Shown piece after piece: positions 8,238 through 16,472 of a stretch of 64,000 nt of DNA. Where the stretch lies: positions 1 through 64,000 of the forward strand of contig NZ_FMVQ01000003.1 of the NCBI RefSeq assembly GCF_900102495.1, in the 5' to 3' direction. Within the stretch, counting starts at the first letter, position 1, and each line of letters starts with the position of its first letter. The notes beneath the pieces are model-generated. The model saw nothing but the letters and a program-made list of their open reading frames with translations. It was not told the DNA's origin and ran no database searches. Source of the DNA: Nitrosospira sp. Nl5 (GTDB lineage Bacteria; Pseudomonadota; Gammaproteobacteria; Burkholderiales; Nitrosomonadaceae). Position numbers and translations under genes: made by a program.

Positions 8238-9752
8238 ATGAATACAATGAGTGTACAGAACAAACAGGGAAATTCGAAGTCTGTTTTCAATAAAGATAGG
8301 CTTCAGACATCATATCTAGCGCTTGCTTCCCTCCTGATCGCGAATTCATTCCCCGGATTCGTCGCGCAAGCGCACGCAGTAACATCCTTTGAACGTTTAT
8401 CGTCTTTGCTGGCTGCAACGCCGGAAGGTGGTTGGGTCAAGGCGAGCACAAATTTCTATTCCGATGCGTGGCCAACCGGTGCTGATGGGGTACAGTTGGC
8501 GAGTGTCCAATTCCCCGGGTCAATTGTGCGCGCGTGGAGTTCTTTCGCCTGGGATCCCGCCGATGGAAAGCTGATGCTCTGGGGTGGCGGCCACGCAAAT
8601 TATGCGGGTAACGAAATGTATGTCTGGGATGGCGCTACTGGTGCATGGGGCCGGGGTTCCCTGCCGAGCAAGACAGATATGGACGGAATGGTTATTGGCG
8701 GCACTGCGCCGCAATCCGCGCATACCTACGACAATAATATCTATCTTCCTGTCAACGACATGTTTTTGACGTTTGGCGGTGCGGCTATTAGGACTGGCGG
8801 CAATTTTCAGACGATGGAGGACGCAACCATAAGACGTGCGGGGCCTTATTTGTGGGATCCGGCCAAAGCGGACCCAAACAAGGTCGGGGGTAGCAACGAT
8901 TCTGGCTGGAATCCCGATAATGCGGCGCAAAACGGGAATATGTGGATTGACCGGCACGATAATTGGACGGGCTCCGAGCCTTCTGGCTACATAAACAGCA
9001 CTACCGCCTACGCCACAGAGAACGGCCAGGACGTGGTCTATCTGACCGCAGACCGGAATTCTTCAGGGTTCCCGTCGCTTTATCGCTATACTCTCGGCGA
9101 TGTAAGAAACGGCGGTCAAGATAAATGGGAGCAAGTTGGCGTGACGGTTAACTCGGTCGGTTCTCAAAGCACTGGAACGATCGATACAGAAAATAATCTT
9201 TACATTAAAACAGCCCTTGTTACCGGTTCTTACACATCCGATCTGACGATATGGGACCTGGACAAGGCTAATGCCGCTGATCCTCGCAGCAATCCCGATA
9301 TCGGAATCAATCTGGTTAAAGAGGACGGTAGCGACTTTGTCATGACACGCGCGTTCGGCATTGATTACGACAAAGCTAATAACCAGATCCTCCTATGGGA
9401 TGGCAAAGGCGATGGCGGGACAGTCTGGTCGGCCAGTGTTATCACTGACGAAGCCGGCAATATCGGTTCCAACACCACCTGGACGGTTATCGAACATGAA
9501 AGCTCAACCTTGGACCATCCTCACGGCAATTTTGCTACTGGAGTTCTTGGCAAGTGGCACTATGACGAGTCATTAGGTGCCTTCATCGCCCTGGACGAGC
9601 TTGCCAGTGCGGGCGGAGGAGCGTGGGATGCAAGTATTTGGTTGTATAAGCCGACCACCGTCGTTCCGGAGCCGGAGACATATGCGCTCATGCTCGCAGG
9701 GTTGGGTCTTATTGGATGGGTTGCTCGCCGCCGGTCCCGTGAAGACCGGTAG
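8238..9752 (+). CDS. PEP-CTERM sorted protein with beta-propeller-like body
   Basis: This is a 504-residue exported protein. The start at 8238 is set by a strong RBS, AAGGAGGA at 8223-8230. A signal-type hydrophobic segment lies near residues 25-45 (LALASLLIANSFPGFVAQA). The body has kelch-like repeats such as KLMLWGGGHANYAGNEMYVW and QILLWDGKGDGG. The C-terminus is a textbook sorting signal: VPEPETYALM, a hydrophobic helix (AGLGLIGWVA), then RRRSR. Exosortase A would cleave at PEP and hand the protein to the surface or glycosylation route. Being the only PEP-CTERM protein in this locus, it may bind or process the cognate polysaccharide (inference). Confidence 0.9.
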   Translation: MNTMSVQNKQGNSKSVFNKDRLQTSYLALASLLIANSFPGFVAQAHAVTSFERLSSLLAATPEGGWVKASTNFYSDAWPTGADGVQLASVQFPGSIVRAWSSFAWDPADGKLMLWGGGHANYAGNEMYVWDGATGAWGRGSLPSKTDMDGMVIGGTAPQSAHTYDNNIYLPVNDMFLTFGGAAIRTGGNFQTMEDATIRRAGPYLWDPAKADPNKVGGSNDSGWNPDNAAQNGNMWIDRHDNWTGSEPSGYINSTTAYATENGQDVVYLTADRNSSGFPSLYRYTLGDVRNGGQDKWEQVGVTVNSVGSQSTGTIDTENNLYIKTALVTGSYTSDLTIWDLDKANAADPRSNPDIGINLVKEDGSDFVMTRAFGIDYDKANNQILLWDGKGDGGTVWSASVITDEAGNIGSNTTWTVIEHESSTLDHPHGNFATGVLGKWHYDESLGAFIALDELASAGGGAWDASIWLYKPTTVVPEPETYALMLAGLGLIGWVARRRSREDR

Positions 9753-10087
9753 CCTGATCACAATTGAAGAAGAGGAACCTTTCCCAAGCGAGTCTGTGGA
9801 TGCGAAGATACAATCCAGGATCGATGAGGTGAAGCTGAAGTTCAGATCATTTTCATGGCATTTCGCCGCTCATTTTGACACTCTGGATTATTAACAGGTT
9901 GTACGAGTCGTCTCCAACAATTCTATTTGACGAAGCAGGTTGTCATACTCAGAAATTGTATCGGAGGGCCAACGGAAACATTCGTTACTATTCCATTTAT
10001 AAGATCTGGTACGTCTCGTGCTCCAAGAAGGTGCAGAGACAATCTTACCCATTGCCTACGCAGTCTCATTCCGGCGCGTAGAAACCT
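9753..10087. other. Intergenic region, no intact gene
   Basis: This stretch after the PEP-CTERM stop has no frame with family-level features or an RBS. It may be decayed coding sequence leading into the broken frame at 10088-10393. Confidence 0.3.
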
Positions 10088-10393
10088 ATGTGGGATCTTT
10101 CTAATAACAAGTATAAACTCAGTTTTGTCATGCCGTTGTGCACTCCGATCGAACAAGACGCCGGACCGGAAGCGCTGGGGCGGTATAAGGGTGGACGGTG
10201 AAGCGTTGAGTCAGTCCTGGGTATTTGGGGCATACTGTGTAATTGCCAGAAAGCCATCAAGCGCTTAGCAGCATCCGACCGGGTGCAAAAGCCGCGAGTA
10301 CTGCTCGGCATTCTTATCCGTCACCCTCGTTGGAAATCAGCGGTCTTTTTCATAGCGGTCTTCTTCAGCGGAATATTTACGAAAGGAGTTTGA
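10088..10393 (+). pseudogene. Possible remnant reading frame with one internal stop
   Basis: A 102-codon frame runs from an ATG at 10088 to a TGA at 10391-10393 and is broken only by a TGA at 10199-10201. The part after that stop reads like a natural protein C-terminus (basic segment, then RHPRWKSAVFFIAVFFSGIF, ending TKGV). It ends immediately before the ATG of the methyltransferase gene, the spacing expected of a former upstream operon partner. I do not recognise the family. It could also be a chance frame. Confidence 0.3.
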
Positions 10394-11062
10394 ATGGCGA
10401 ATAGATCGAATGACCGTAATTGGGACGCTACTCAGCATTACAAGAATGCTGCTGTGGCAAAAGACTACGACCGGGTGCGTTTTTCGAGCACGGCGGGCCG
10501 GGTATTCAATAACCAGGAGAAGCGCGTCATCAGGGAGTGTTTTCAGGATATACCGCGCGATACCGTTATCCTGGACATACCATGCGGCACAGGCCGCCTT
10601 GCCGAGGCACTTCTTGGATCCGGATTGAGGGTATATGGCGCGGATATCTCGGCAGAGATGCTTGACGTAGCGAACGAGAGGCTCGCCGGTTATGGTGGCC
10701 GCTTTACTACCGAAGTGATGGATGCATTCAAGCTGACTGGAAGCGAGAGACAGTTTGAGGCAGCATTATGCGCCCGGGTACTAATGCATTTTCCACTCGA
10801 AACGCAGATCAAATTTTTGCGCGGTGTAGCAGCGGTTACCCGGAAAAGAATTGTGATCAACCATTCCCTGAGTTCTCCTTATCAGCGCTTCAGGCGCTGG
10901 GTTAAGGTCCTGCTGGGTCATCAGAAATCGGCGGGTTATCCTATTACCAACAGCGAAATTAAAAGACTGTTGGGCGAATCAGGGCTCGCCGAGGTTAAGC
11001 GAAGGCGTATCAATGCGCTGATTAGCGAGGCCGTATATATTGTGGCCGAAAAAATTCGCTGA
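10394..11062 (+). CDS. Class I SAM-dependent methyltransferase
   Basis: This 222-residue methyltransferase carries motif I as VILDIPCGTGRLAEALL near residue 57, the acidic strand end VYGADIS, and a motif IV region (FEAALCARVLMHFP). The RBS AAAGGAG lies just upstream of the ATG. Within the exopolysaccharide locus it most likely methylates a sugar or a transferred group, but no substrate can be assigned. The kinase-like gene starts 3 bp after its stop, so the two are probably co-transcribed. Confidence 0.8.
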   Translation: MANRSNDRNWDATQHYKNAAVAKDYDRVRFSSTAGRVFNNQEKRVIRECFQDIPRDTVILDIPCGTGRLAEALLGSGLRVYGADISAEMLDVANERLAGYGGRFTTEVMDAFKLTGSERQFEAALCARVLMHFPLETQIKFLRGVAAVTRKRIVINHSLSSPYQRFRRWVKVLLGHQKSAGYPITNSEIKRLLGESGLAEVKRRRINALISEAVYIVAEKIR

Positions 11063-11065
11063 TTA

Positions 11066-12043
11066 ATGAGGACAGTTGTACTGCGTTGGATCTACGAGAA
11101 TTATTCGTTCTGGGATCTGGCATGTCACGCATGTGGCGGTCGCGGAGGCTGGCGCACATCATTTTGTAGCTGGCGCAGTAATTCATATATCGCTGTCGCG
11201 GCCTGCCGTCTGTGCGGGGCGGAACAGTTTCTCAAGAAATACCGCCGGCCCGGTAATGGCACTAAATCCATAGCCCAAAGTGAATATGAAGTGCTACGGC
11301 ATATGGATGGGGGCGTCGGGAGCGAGCCTTCCTTTTTGCTGCCGCGGGTCTACCATTTTGCCGGCACCACCTGCTCGCTCTCCATGGAGTATCTTCAGGG
11401 TGAGTCCATGGACGAGAGGATGCGGCGTGCGCGAGATAGAAAGGAATTCGAGGAGTGTTTACGACTTTCCGCTGCCTGGCTGCGGGGGTTGCACGCGGCG
11501 CCCTCCATCTACGACAAGACCGGAAACGATTGTGAAACACTACTGCAACAGCTTGAGCCGGATTGCGGGCCTTTAGCAGACCGAAACACTACGGCGGCGC
11601 AAGTACTAGCGCGCCTGCGAAGAAATTTAAGCAAAATTAAAGACCTGCCGGTGGAACACGTGCTGCTGCATGGAGACTTCAAGCCATCGAACCTGATATG
11701 CGCGGCGGAGGGTGTTCACGGCATCGATGTCGGCTTGCGCTTCAAGAACCCGGGGCTTATGGATGCCGGCCAATTTATTGCCAATGTGCTTGTCAACCGG
11801 CGCAGCATGCCGGCGATAGCAGGCGATCACGAGGTGGCACCTATTCTGGATGTATTCCTGGAAACTTATGGTGACAATAGTCAGCCAACCCGCGATTTCG
11901 CCGCCTGGTGGTTACTGTATTTCCTGCTTTCTCGATGGCAATACGACCTGGAAGGCTGGAAACCATCGATATTTATCGATCGAATCTATGCCGTGACCCT
12001 TGCTGACGTCATGGCATTTTGTGACAGAACCGCTTCGCCGTGA
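11066..12043 (+). CDS. Kinase-like phosphotransferase (APH/LPS-kinase fold)
   Basis: This is a 325-residue protein with the small-molecule-kinase fold. An N-lobe Lys segment (EQFLKKYRRPG) comes first, then SEYEVLRHM, then the catalytic loop LLHGDFKPSNLI near residue 204, and a metal-binding Asp in HGIDVGL. This matches aminoglycoside phosphotransferase / LPS-heptose-kinase-like enzymes, so sugar phosphorylation is the likely role. The first 50 residues are unusually Cys-rich (CHAC near 20 and CRLC near 47), which could be a zinc site. It follows the methyltransferase gene by 3 bp. Confidence 0.72.
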   Translation: MRTVVLRWIYENYSFWDLACHACGGRGGWRTSFCSWRSNSYIAVAACRLCGAEQFLKKYRRPGNGTKSIAQSEYEVLRHMDGGVGSEPSFLLPRVYHFAGTTCSLSMEYLQGESMDERMRRARDRKEFEECLRLSAAWLRGLHAAPSIYDKTGNDCETLLQQLEPDCGPLADRNTTAAQVLARLRRNLSKIKDLPVEHVLLHGDFKPSNLICAAEGVHGIDVGLRFKNPGLMDAGQFIANVLVNRRSMPAIAGDHEVAPILDVFLETYGDNSQPTRDFAAWWLLYFLLSRWQYDLEGWKPSIFIDRIYAVTLADVMAFCDRTASP

Positions 12044-12500
12044 TGGAGTGACTAGAGGTGGGGAGGCAGCGTGCTATGTTTAGCGACAATGTTGTCAACG
12101 ATGTCATATTTTGGGGGTATGTACGACTTCGTCAAGCAGGCCTTGTGAACCGAAAACATCATGTCCACATCCCAGAGATTTTTATAGTTTTGCCAATAAT
12201 TAAATCTACTAGCGTTTAGCGGTCATCTTATATAAGCTAGCTTGCCGACTGCGGCCATTACAATCCGCCATGCCGGTACAATTCGTCCGTTGCGGACTTC
12301 ATGACGAAGCGATATCTGGCGCTCCACGGTCTAATTTCGATTTTGTCTAATGCGGGGAGAAAAGATATGAAAGGCCAGTTCTTCGAGTTGAGGTGGCAGA
12401 GGATGAATTAGCTAAGCAGGCTCAGGCTGATCATTCTTTGGAATTATGACTTTCATTGGCGGCAATTCCAAACTAAAGAGCTAACCCATAGTGGTCCACC
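12044..12500. other. Intergenic region upstream of beta-helix gene
   Basis: This is 457 bp without a supported gene. It contains a short GACAA-TG-TTGTC dyad near 12081-12092 and the longer inverted repeat annotated separately at 12437-12472. Confidence 0.35.
12437..12472. promoter_or_regulatory. 9-bp inverted repeat before beta-helix gene
   Basis: TTTGGAATT (12437-12445) and AATTCCAAA (12464-12472) are perfect reverse complements, with an 18-nt spacer, ending 28 nt before the ATG at 12501. The half-site spacing of about 27 bp suits either a protein operator or an RNA hairpin in the leader. No regulator is known for it. Confidence 0.35.
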
Positions 12501-13646
12501 ATGATCAAAAGCATCCTGTGCATCGTACTTCTGCTTCTCTCGCAAGCTGCCATGGCTGCAATCATCCTTGTCGGTCCGAATGAGAACATTACTCGTATTG
12601 CCGATGCCGCACGCATAGCCAAGGACGGTGATACCGTACTCATCATGCCCGGAGAATACCGCGGCGATGTTGCCGTATGGATGCAGAAGCAACTCACTAT
12701 TCGCGGCCGCGGGGAACGGCCCGTACTGATGGCCGATGGTAAAGATGCGGAAGGTAAAGCCATTTGGGTCATCCGCAATGGCAACTTCCTGATCGAAAAT
12801 ATTGAATTCCGTAACGCGCGCGCCGCCGATGGTAATGGTGCCGGCATCCGCTTTGAACGCGGCACGCTTCAGGTAAAGGATTGTGTTTTTGTCGACAACC
12901 AAACGGGGCTGCTGACCGCCAATTTTGACGGCGCTGAACTTACCATAGAAGACAGTATGTTTATACAAGCTCCTAAACAGGAACGGCCACATCCCCATTT
13001 GCTCTACGTCGGCAAAATTGCAAAACTGCAGGTGACGGGAAGCCGCTTTCACCAGGGTTATAGCGGTCATCTCATCAAATCACGAGCCCGCGAAAATAAC
13101 ATCCGCTATAACCTCATTTACGACGGCCCAACCGGTAGCGCATCTTATGAACTGGAATTTCCCAACGGCGGTATCGCCTACGTTGTCGGTAACGTTATTG
13201 GGCAAAGCGCCAAAACCGACAACCGGGTACTTATCTCGTATGGAGCAGAAGGGCAGGCATGGCCAGAGAACATCCTTTATCTCTCAAACAATACGTTGCT
13301 CAGCGATCAAGTTGGCGCGTGGTTCCTTCGTACCTGGTCGGAAAAATTTCCGAATGGCATTGCGGTCAAGGGCATCAATAACCTGACTGTAGGGCTGGGT
13401 GTCTTCACGCAGGGCGTCAGCGGCGCATTCAAAGCCAATTTCCCCGCCATCTCGTCGATGCTGAACGCGCCGGAGATGCTCGACTTCACGCTCTCATCCG
13501 ATTCGATTCTGCGTGGTCGAGGCATTGACCCCGGTCCTGCTCTCGTCCCTCATGCCGAATTCAAACTGCCCATTGGTATACGCGCGATCGAGGCACCTGC
13601 CCAATGGTCTCCAGGGGCATTCCAGACACAGCTTTACGTCCAGTAA
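12501..13646 (+). CDS. Secreted right-handed parallel beta-helix protein
   Basis: This 381-residue protein has a clear Sec signal peptide (MIKSILCIVLLLLSQAAMAA). The body consists of short repeating beta strands (for example NFLIENIEFRN, TLQVKDCVFVDN, LQVTGSRFH), as in pectate-lyase-like single-stranded beta-helix proteins. Such proteins bind, cleave or epimerise acidic polysaccharides in the periplasm or outside the cell. In a locus predicted to build a uronic-acid polymer, a lyase or epimerase is plausible (inference). No PEP-CTERM signal is present. The RBS is weak. Confidence 0.78.
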   Translation: MIKSILCIVLLLLSQAAMAAIILVGPNENITRIADAARIAKDGDTVLIMPGEYRGDVAVWMQKQLTIRGRGERPVLMADGKDAEGKAIWVIRNGNFLIENIEFRNARAADGNGAGIRFERGTLQVKDCVFVDNQTGLLTANFDGAELTIEDSMFIQAPKQERPHPHLLYVGKIAKLQVTGSRFHQGYSGHLIKSRARENNIRYNLIYDGPTGSASYELEFPNGGIAYVVGNVIGQSAKTDNRVLISYGAEGQAWPENILYLSNNTLLSDQVGAWFLRTWSEKFPNGIAVKGINNLTVGLGVFTQGVSGAFKANFPAISSMLNAPEMLDFTLSSDSILRGRGIDPGPALVPHAEFKLPIGIRAIEAPAQWSPGAFQTQLYVQ

Positions 13647-14139
13647 GCAACGAGGTAGGTTCTTTACTTTGAAGGAAGTTTTATTGTAGTCTATGGCCCA
13701 GTCGTTATACTCCACAAACCGCTTATCCCGTGCGATTCGCAGGGCTGCCCACAGCAGTATCCTACCATGCCGCCGATCCCCGGTTTCTCCCGTTGGAGTC
13801 TAAAACCGAAAGCTGTTAGCCTCCAGCTTTACCGACTTCTGGCGGCGTATAAAGTTACTGGAAGGACTCATGCGGAAATCTTCTATCCAGTGGCTCTCAA
13901 GTTACGCCAACTGGGTACGACGAACGCAATCGTGGTGGCAACGCTATAGGTATTCATGCTTCCACGGTTTCTGCACACATACAGTAGTTTTGTTACGCGA
14001 AATCATGCTGCTGGTTCCGCAGAATACTTTATTCTGGCATTCCGGCCCTGACTGGGACTGTAAATGATGACAAGCGTTTAATGGGGCTTGATAACAAGAT
14101 GCGGCTACGGCTCAGAAAAACAAGGAACCGGAAATATTA
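13647..14139. other. Intergenic region upstream of glycosyltransferase operon
   Basis: This is 493 bp with no supported gene. A 7-bp inverted repeat AAAGCTG/CAGCTTT with an 8-nt loop lies at 13809-13830. The promoter for the three-gene operon at 14140-17851 should be here, but I find no convincing consensus. Confidence 0.3.
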
Positions 14140-15357
14140 ATGCGAATCCTGCATATCCTTGACCACTCCATTCCACTGCATAGCGGTTACACTTTTCGCA
14201 CCCTCTCCATCCTCAAGGAACAGCGCGCCCTGGGATGGGAAACCTTCCACCTGACCGGGCCAAAGCAGGAGAATTGCAATCTGTTCCAGGAAGATGTCGA
14301 CGAGTGGCATTTCTATCGCACTCCGCCGAGAGGTAGTCTGGCGTCGAAACTGCCTGTCTTGAATCAGATCGATGTCATTAATAGCCTGACCCACCGCTTG
14401 AGTGAGGTGGCTAAGCTCGTCAAGCCGGATATCCTGCACGCCCATTCGCCGGTTCTGAATGCTCTGCCTGCTTTGCGCGTGGGCCGGAGGCTAGGCATCC
14501 CGGTCGTCTACGAGGTCAGGGCATTCTGGGAAGATGCCGCGGTAGACCATGGCACCAGCAGTGAATGGGGAATTCGATATCGTCTCACCCGGGGATTGGA
14601 GAGTTATGCGCTACAACGCGCTGATGCTATCACCACCATCTGTGAAGGGCTAAGGAGCGACATTCTCGAACGAGGCATTGCGCCCGGGAAAGTGACCGTT
14701 ATCCCGAACGCGGTAAATATCGAAAATTTCAGCATGGGGGAGACTCCCGATGCGCAACTCTCCAAGGATCTCGGCCTTGAGGGCAAGCTCTCGCTAGGCT
14801 TTATCGGCTCTTTCTACGCTTACGAAGGCTTGCGCGTTCTACTGCAGGCCTTACCGGAAATGTTGTCGAAAAACCGTGACATTCGTATCCTGCTGGTCGG
14901 CGGGGGCCCGCAGGCAAAAGAACTGAAAGCTCTTGCTAAGCAACTCGGGATCGAGGACAAGGTGATCTTCACTGGTCGCGTTCCTCATGACCAGGTGCGG
15001 CGCTATTACAATTTGATCGATGTGCTCATCTACCCGCGCCTGAAAATGCGGCTTACGGACCTCGTAACGCCGCTCAAGCCGCTTGAAGCCATGGCGCAAG
15101 GCAGGCTGGTCGTAGCCTCGGATGTCGGGGGGCATCTGGAGCTTATTCAGGACGAAAAAAACGGCATCCTTTTCAAGGCAGGCGCTGCGGATGCTTTGGC
15201 GGCCAAGGTGTTAAACCTCCTTTCCCGGCCTGACCTATGGCCCTCGCTACGCGCCGCGGCCCGAAACTTCGTGGAGACACAACGCAACTGGCCAGGTAGT
15301 GTGGCCCGCTACAAGGACGTCTATGGTCCGCTTGCACGCAGGAGCGTACCCGAGTGA
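14140..15357 (+). CDS. Exosortase A-associated glycosyltransferase (Daro_2409-type)
   Basis: This is a 405-residue GT-B glycosyltransferase. The N-terminus MRILHILDHSIPLHSGYTFR matches the exosortase-A-associated family typified by Daro_2409 (TIGR04063-like). The donor-binding domain shows FTGRVPHDQVRRYYNLIDV and the acidic EAMAQGRLVVASDVGG segment. It should extend the lipid-linked polysaccharide unit. It is the first gene of a tight operon: its TGA overlaps the GTG of the next glycosyltransferase (15354-15357). Confidence 0.88.
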   Translation: MRILHILDHSIPLHSGYTFRTLSILKEQRALGWETFHLTGPKQENCNLFQEDVDEWHFYRTPPRGSLASKLPVLNQIDVINSLTHRLSEVAKLVKPDILHAHSPVLNALPALRVGRRLGIPVVYEVRAFWEDAAVDHGTSSEWGIRYRLTRGLESYALQRADAITTICEGLRSDILERGIAPGKVTVIPNAVNIENFSMGETPDAQLSKDLGLEGKLSLGFIGSFYAYEGLRVLLQALPEMLSKNRDIRILLVGGGPQAKELKALAKQLGIEDKVIFTGRVPHDQVRRYYNLIDVLIYPRLKMRLTDLVTPLKPLEAMAQGRLVVASDVGGHLELIQDEKNGILFKAGAADALAAKVLNLLSRPDLWPSLRAAARNFVETQRNWPGSVARYKDVYGPLARRSVPE

Positions 15358-16472
15358 AAGCGTCGGGCATGCGGATCGGGCTGGTTGGACCTTTACCTCC
15401 TCCTTCGGGAGGAATGGCGAATCAAACACTACAACTCGCAAAGTTGCTGCGTGAAGAGGGGGCCGCAGTGGAGTTGATCCAGGTTAATCGCGCCTACCGC
15501 CCCTACTGGATCGGCAGGCTCAAAGGAATAAGGGCGATCTTTCGGCTTCTGCCCTACCTGGCCCGCCTATGGCAATCCGCGGGCAAGGTTCAGGTATTCC
15601 ACGTAATGGCCAATTCCGGTTGGTCGTGGCACCTCTTCGCCGCTCCGGCAATCTGGATAGCCAGGCTCACGGGAATACCGGTCGTTGTCAATTATCACGG
15701 CGGGGAGGCGGATGCCTTCTTTGACAACGCCTTTTTCTGGATCAAGCCCAGCCTGTACCGGGCAGATGCGATCATCGTTCCTTCGAGCTTTCTTGAAGCG
15801 GTGTTTGAAAAGCGTGGTTTCTCTACCAGCATCGTGCCAAACATCATCGACCTCAGCCGCTTTTCGGCTGAAACCGATGTTGAAGCTTCGTCGAAAACAA
15901 ATTCGCCACATATAATTGTTACCCGCAATCTGGAGCTAATTTATGATAATGCTACGGCCTTGCGCGCTTTCAGTATTGTCAAGCATACATTTCCCGGGGC
16001 AACACTCATTATTGCCGGCTCCGGTCCGGAGCGGGAAGCGCTGGAGAAGCTCGCAGCCGTGCTTGGCATGACGGATGCGGTCACTTTTACCGGCCGTATG
16101 GATACCGATGGCATGGCCGCCCTCTACCGTGGCGCTGACGTCATGGTGAATCCCAGCTTGGCCGATAATATGCCCATCTCCATATTGGAAGCATTGGCGA
16201 GCGGCGTTCCCGTGGTGAGCACCGACGTCGGCGGGGTGCCTTATATGGTGGAACATGGAAAAACTGCATTGCTGGTGCCCGCACAAGACCCGGCGGCGAT
16301 GGCGGATGCTATTCTTACGCTACTCAACGAACCTGTTCAGGCCAGGCAAATCAGTAAAGCGGGCAAAGAGTCCGTCCAGCAGTATGCCTGGTCGGAAGTG
16401 CGTGACCGTTTGCTGTGTGTTTACGAACAGGTGCTGACAAGACCACGCACATCCGCAGTGGGTATTAAGTGA
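15354..16472 (+). CDS. Glycosyltransferase family 4
   Basis: This is a 372-residue GT-B enzyme. It has a glycine-rich acceptor loop near the start (GLVGPLPPPSGGMANQ), a middle segment NYHGGEADAFF, and the donor domain motif NMPISILEALASGVPVVSTD, with the Glu typical of retaining family-4 transferases. The start is GTG at 15354, overlapping the previous stop; an ATG at 15369 is a possible alternative. It is coupled to the downstream adenylating enzyme by another GTGA overlap (16469-16472). The role is addition of a sugar to the repeating unit; specificity is unknown. Confidence 0.87.
   Translation: MKASGMRIGLVGPLPPPSGGMANQTLQLAKLLREEGAAVELIQVNRAYRPYWIGRLKGIRAIFRLLPYLARLWQSAGKVQVFHVMANSGWSWHLFAAPAIWIARLTGIPVVVNYHGGEADAFFDNAFFWIKPSLYRADAIIVPSSFLEAVFEKRGFSTSIVPNIIDLSRFSAETDVEASSKTNSPHIIVTRNLELIYDNATALRAFSIVKHTFPGATLIIAGSGPEREALEKLAAVLGMTDAVTFTGRMDTDGMAALYRGADVMVNPSLADNMPISILEALASGVPVVSTDVGGVPYMVEHGKTALLVPAQDPAAMADAILTLLNEPVQARQISKAGKESVQQYAWSEVRDRLLCVYEQVLTRPRTSAVGIK

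Noticed and set aside
9875-10268. Frames of 70-110 codons downstream of the PEP-CTERM gene
   Set aside because: Composition is not protein-like and no motif or RBS is seen.
13767-14067. Two short frames before the glycosyltransferase operon
   Set aside because: No RBS, no conserved motif and unusual residue composition.
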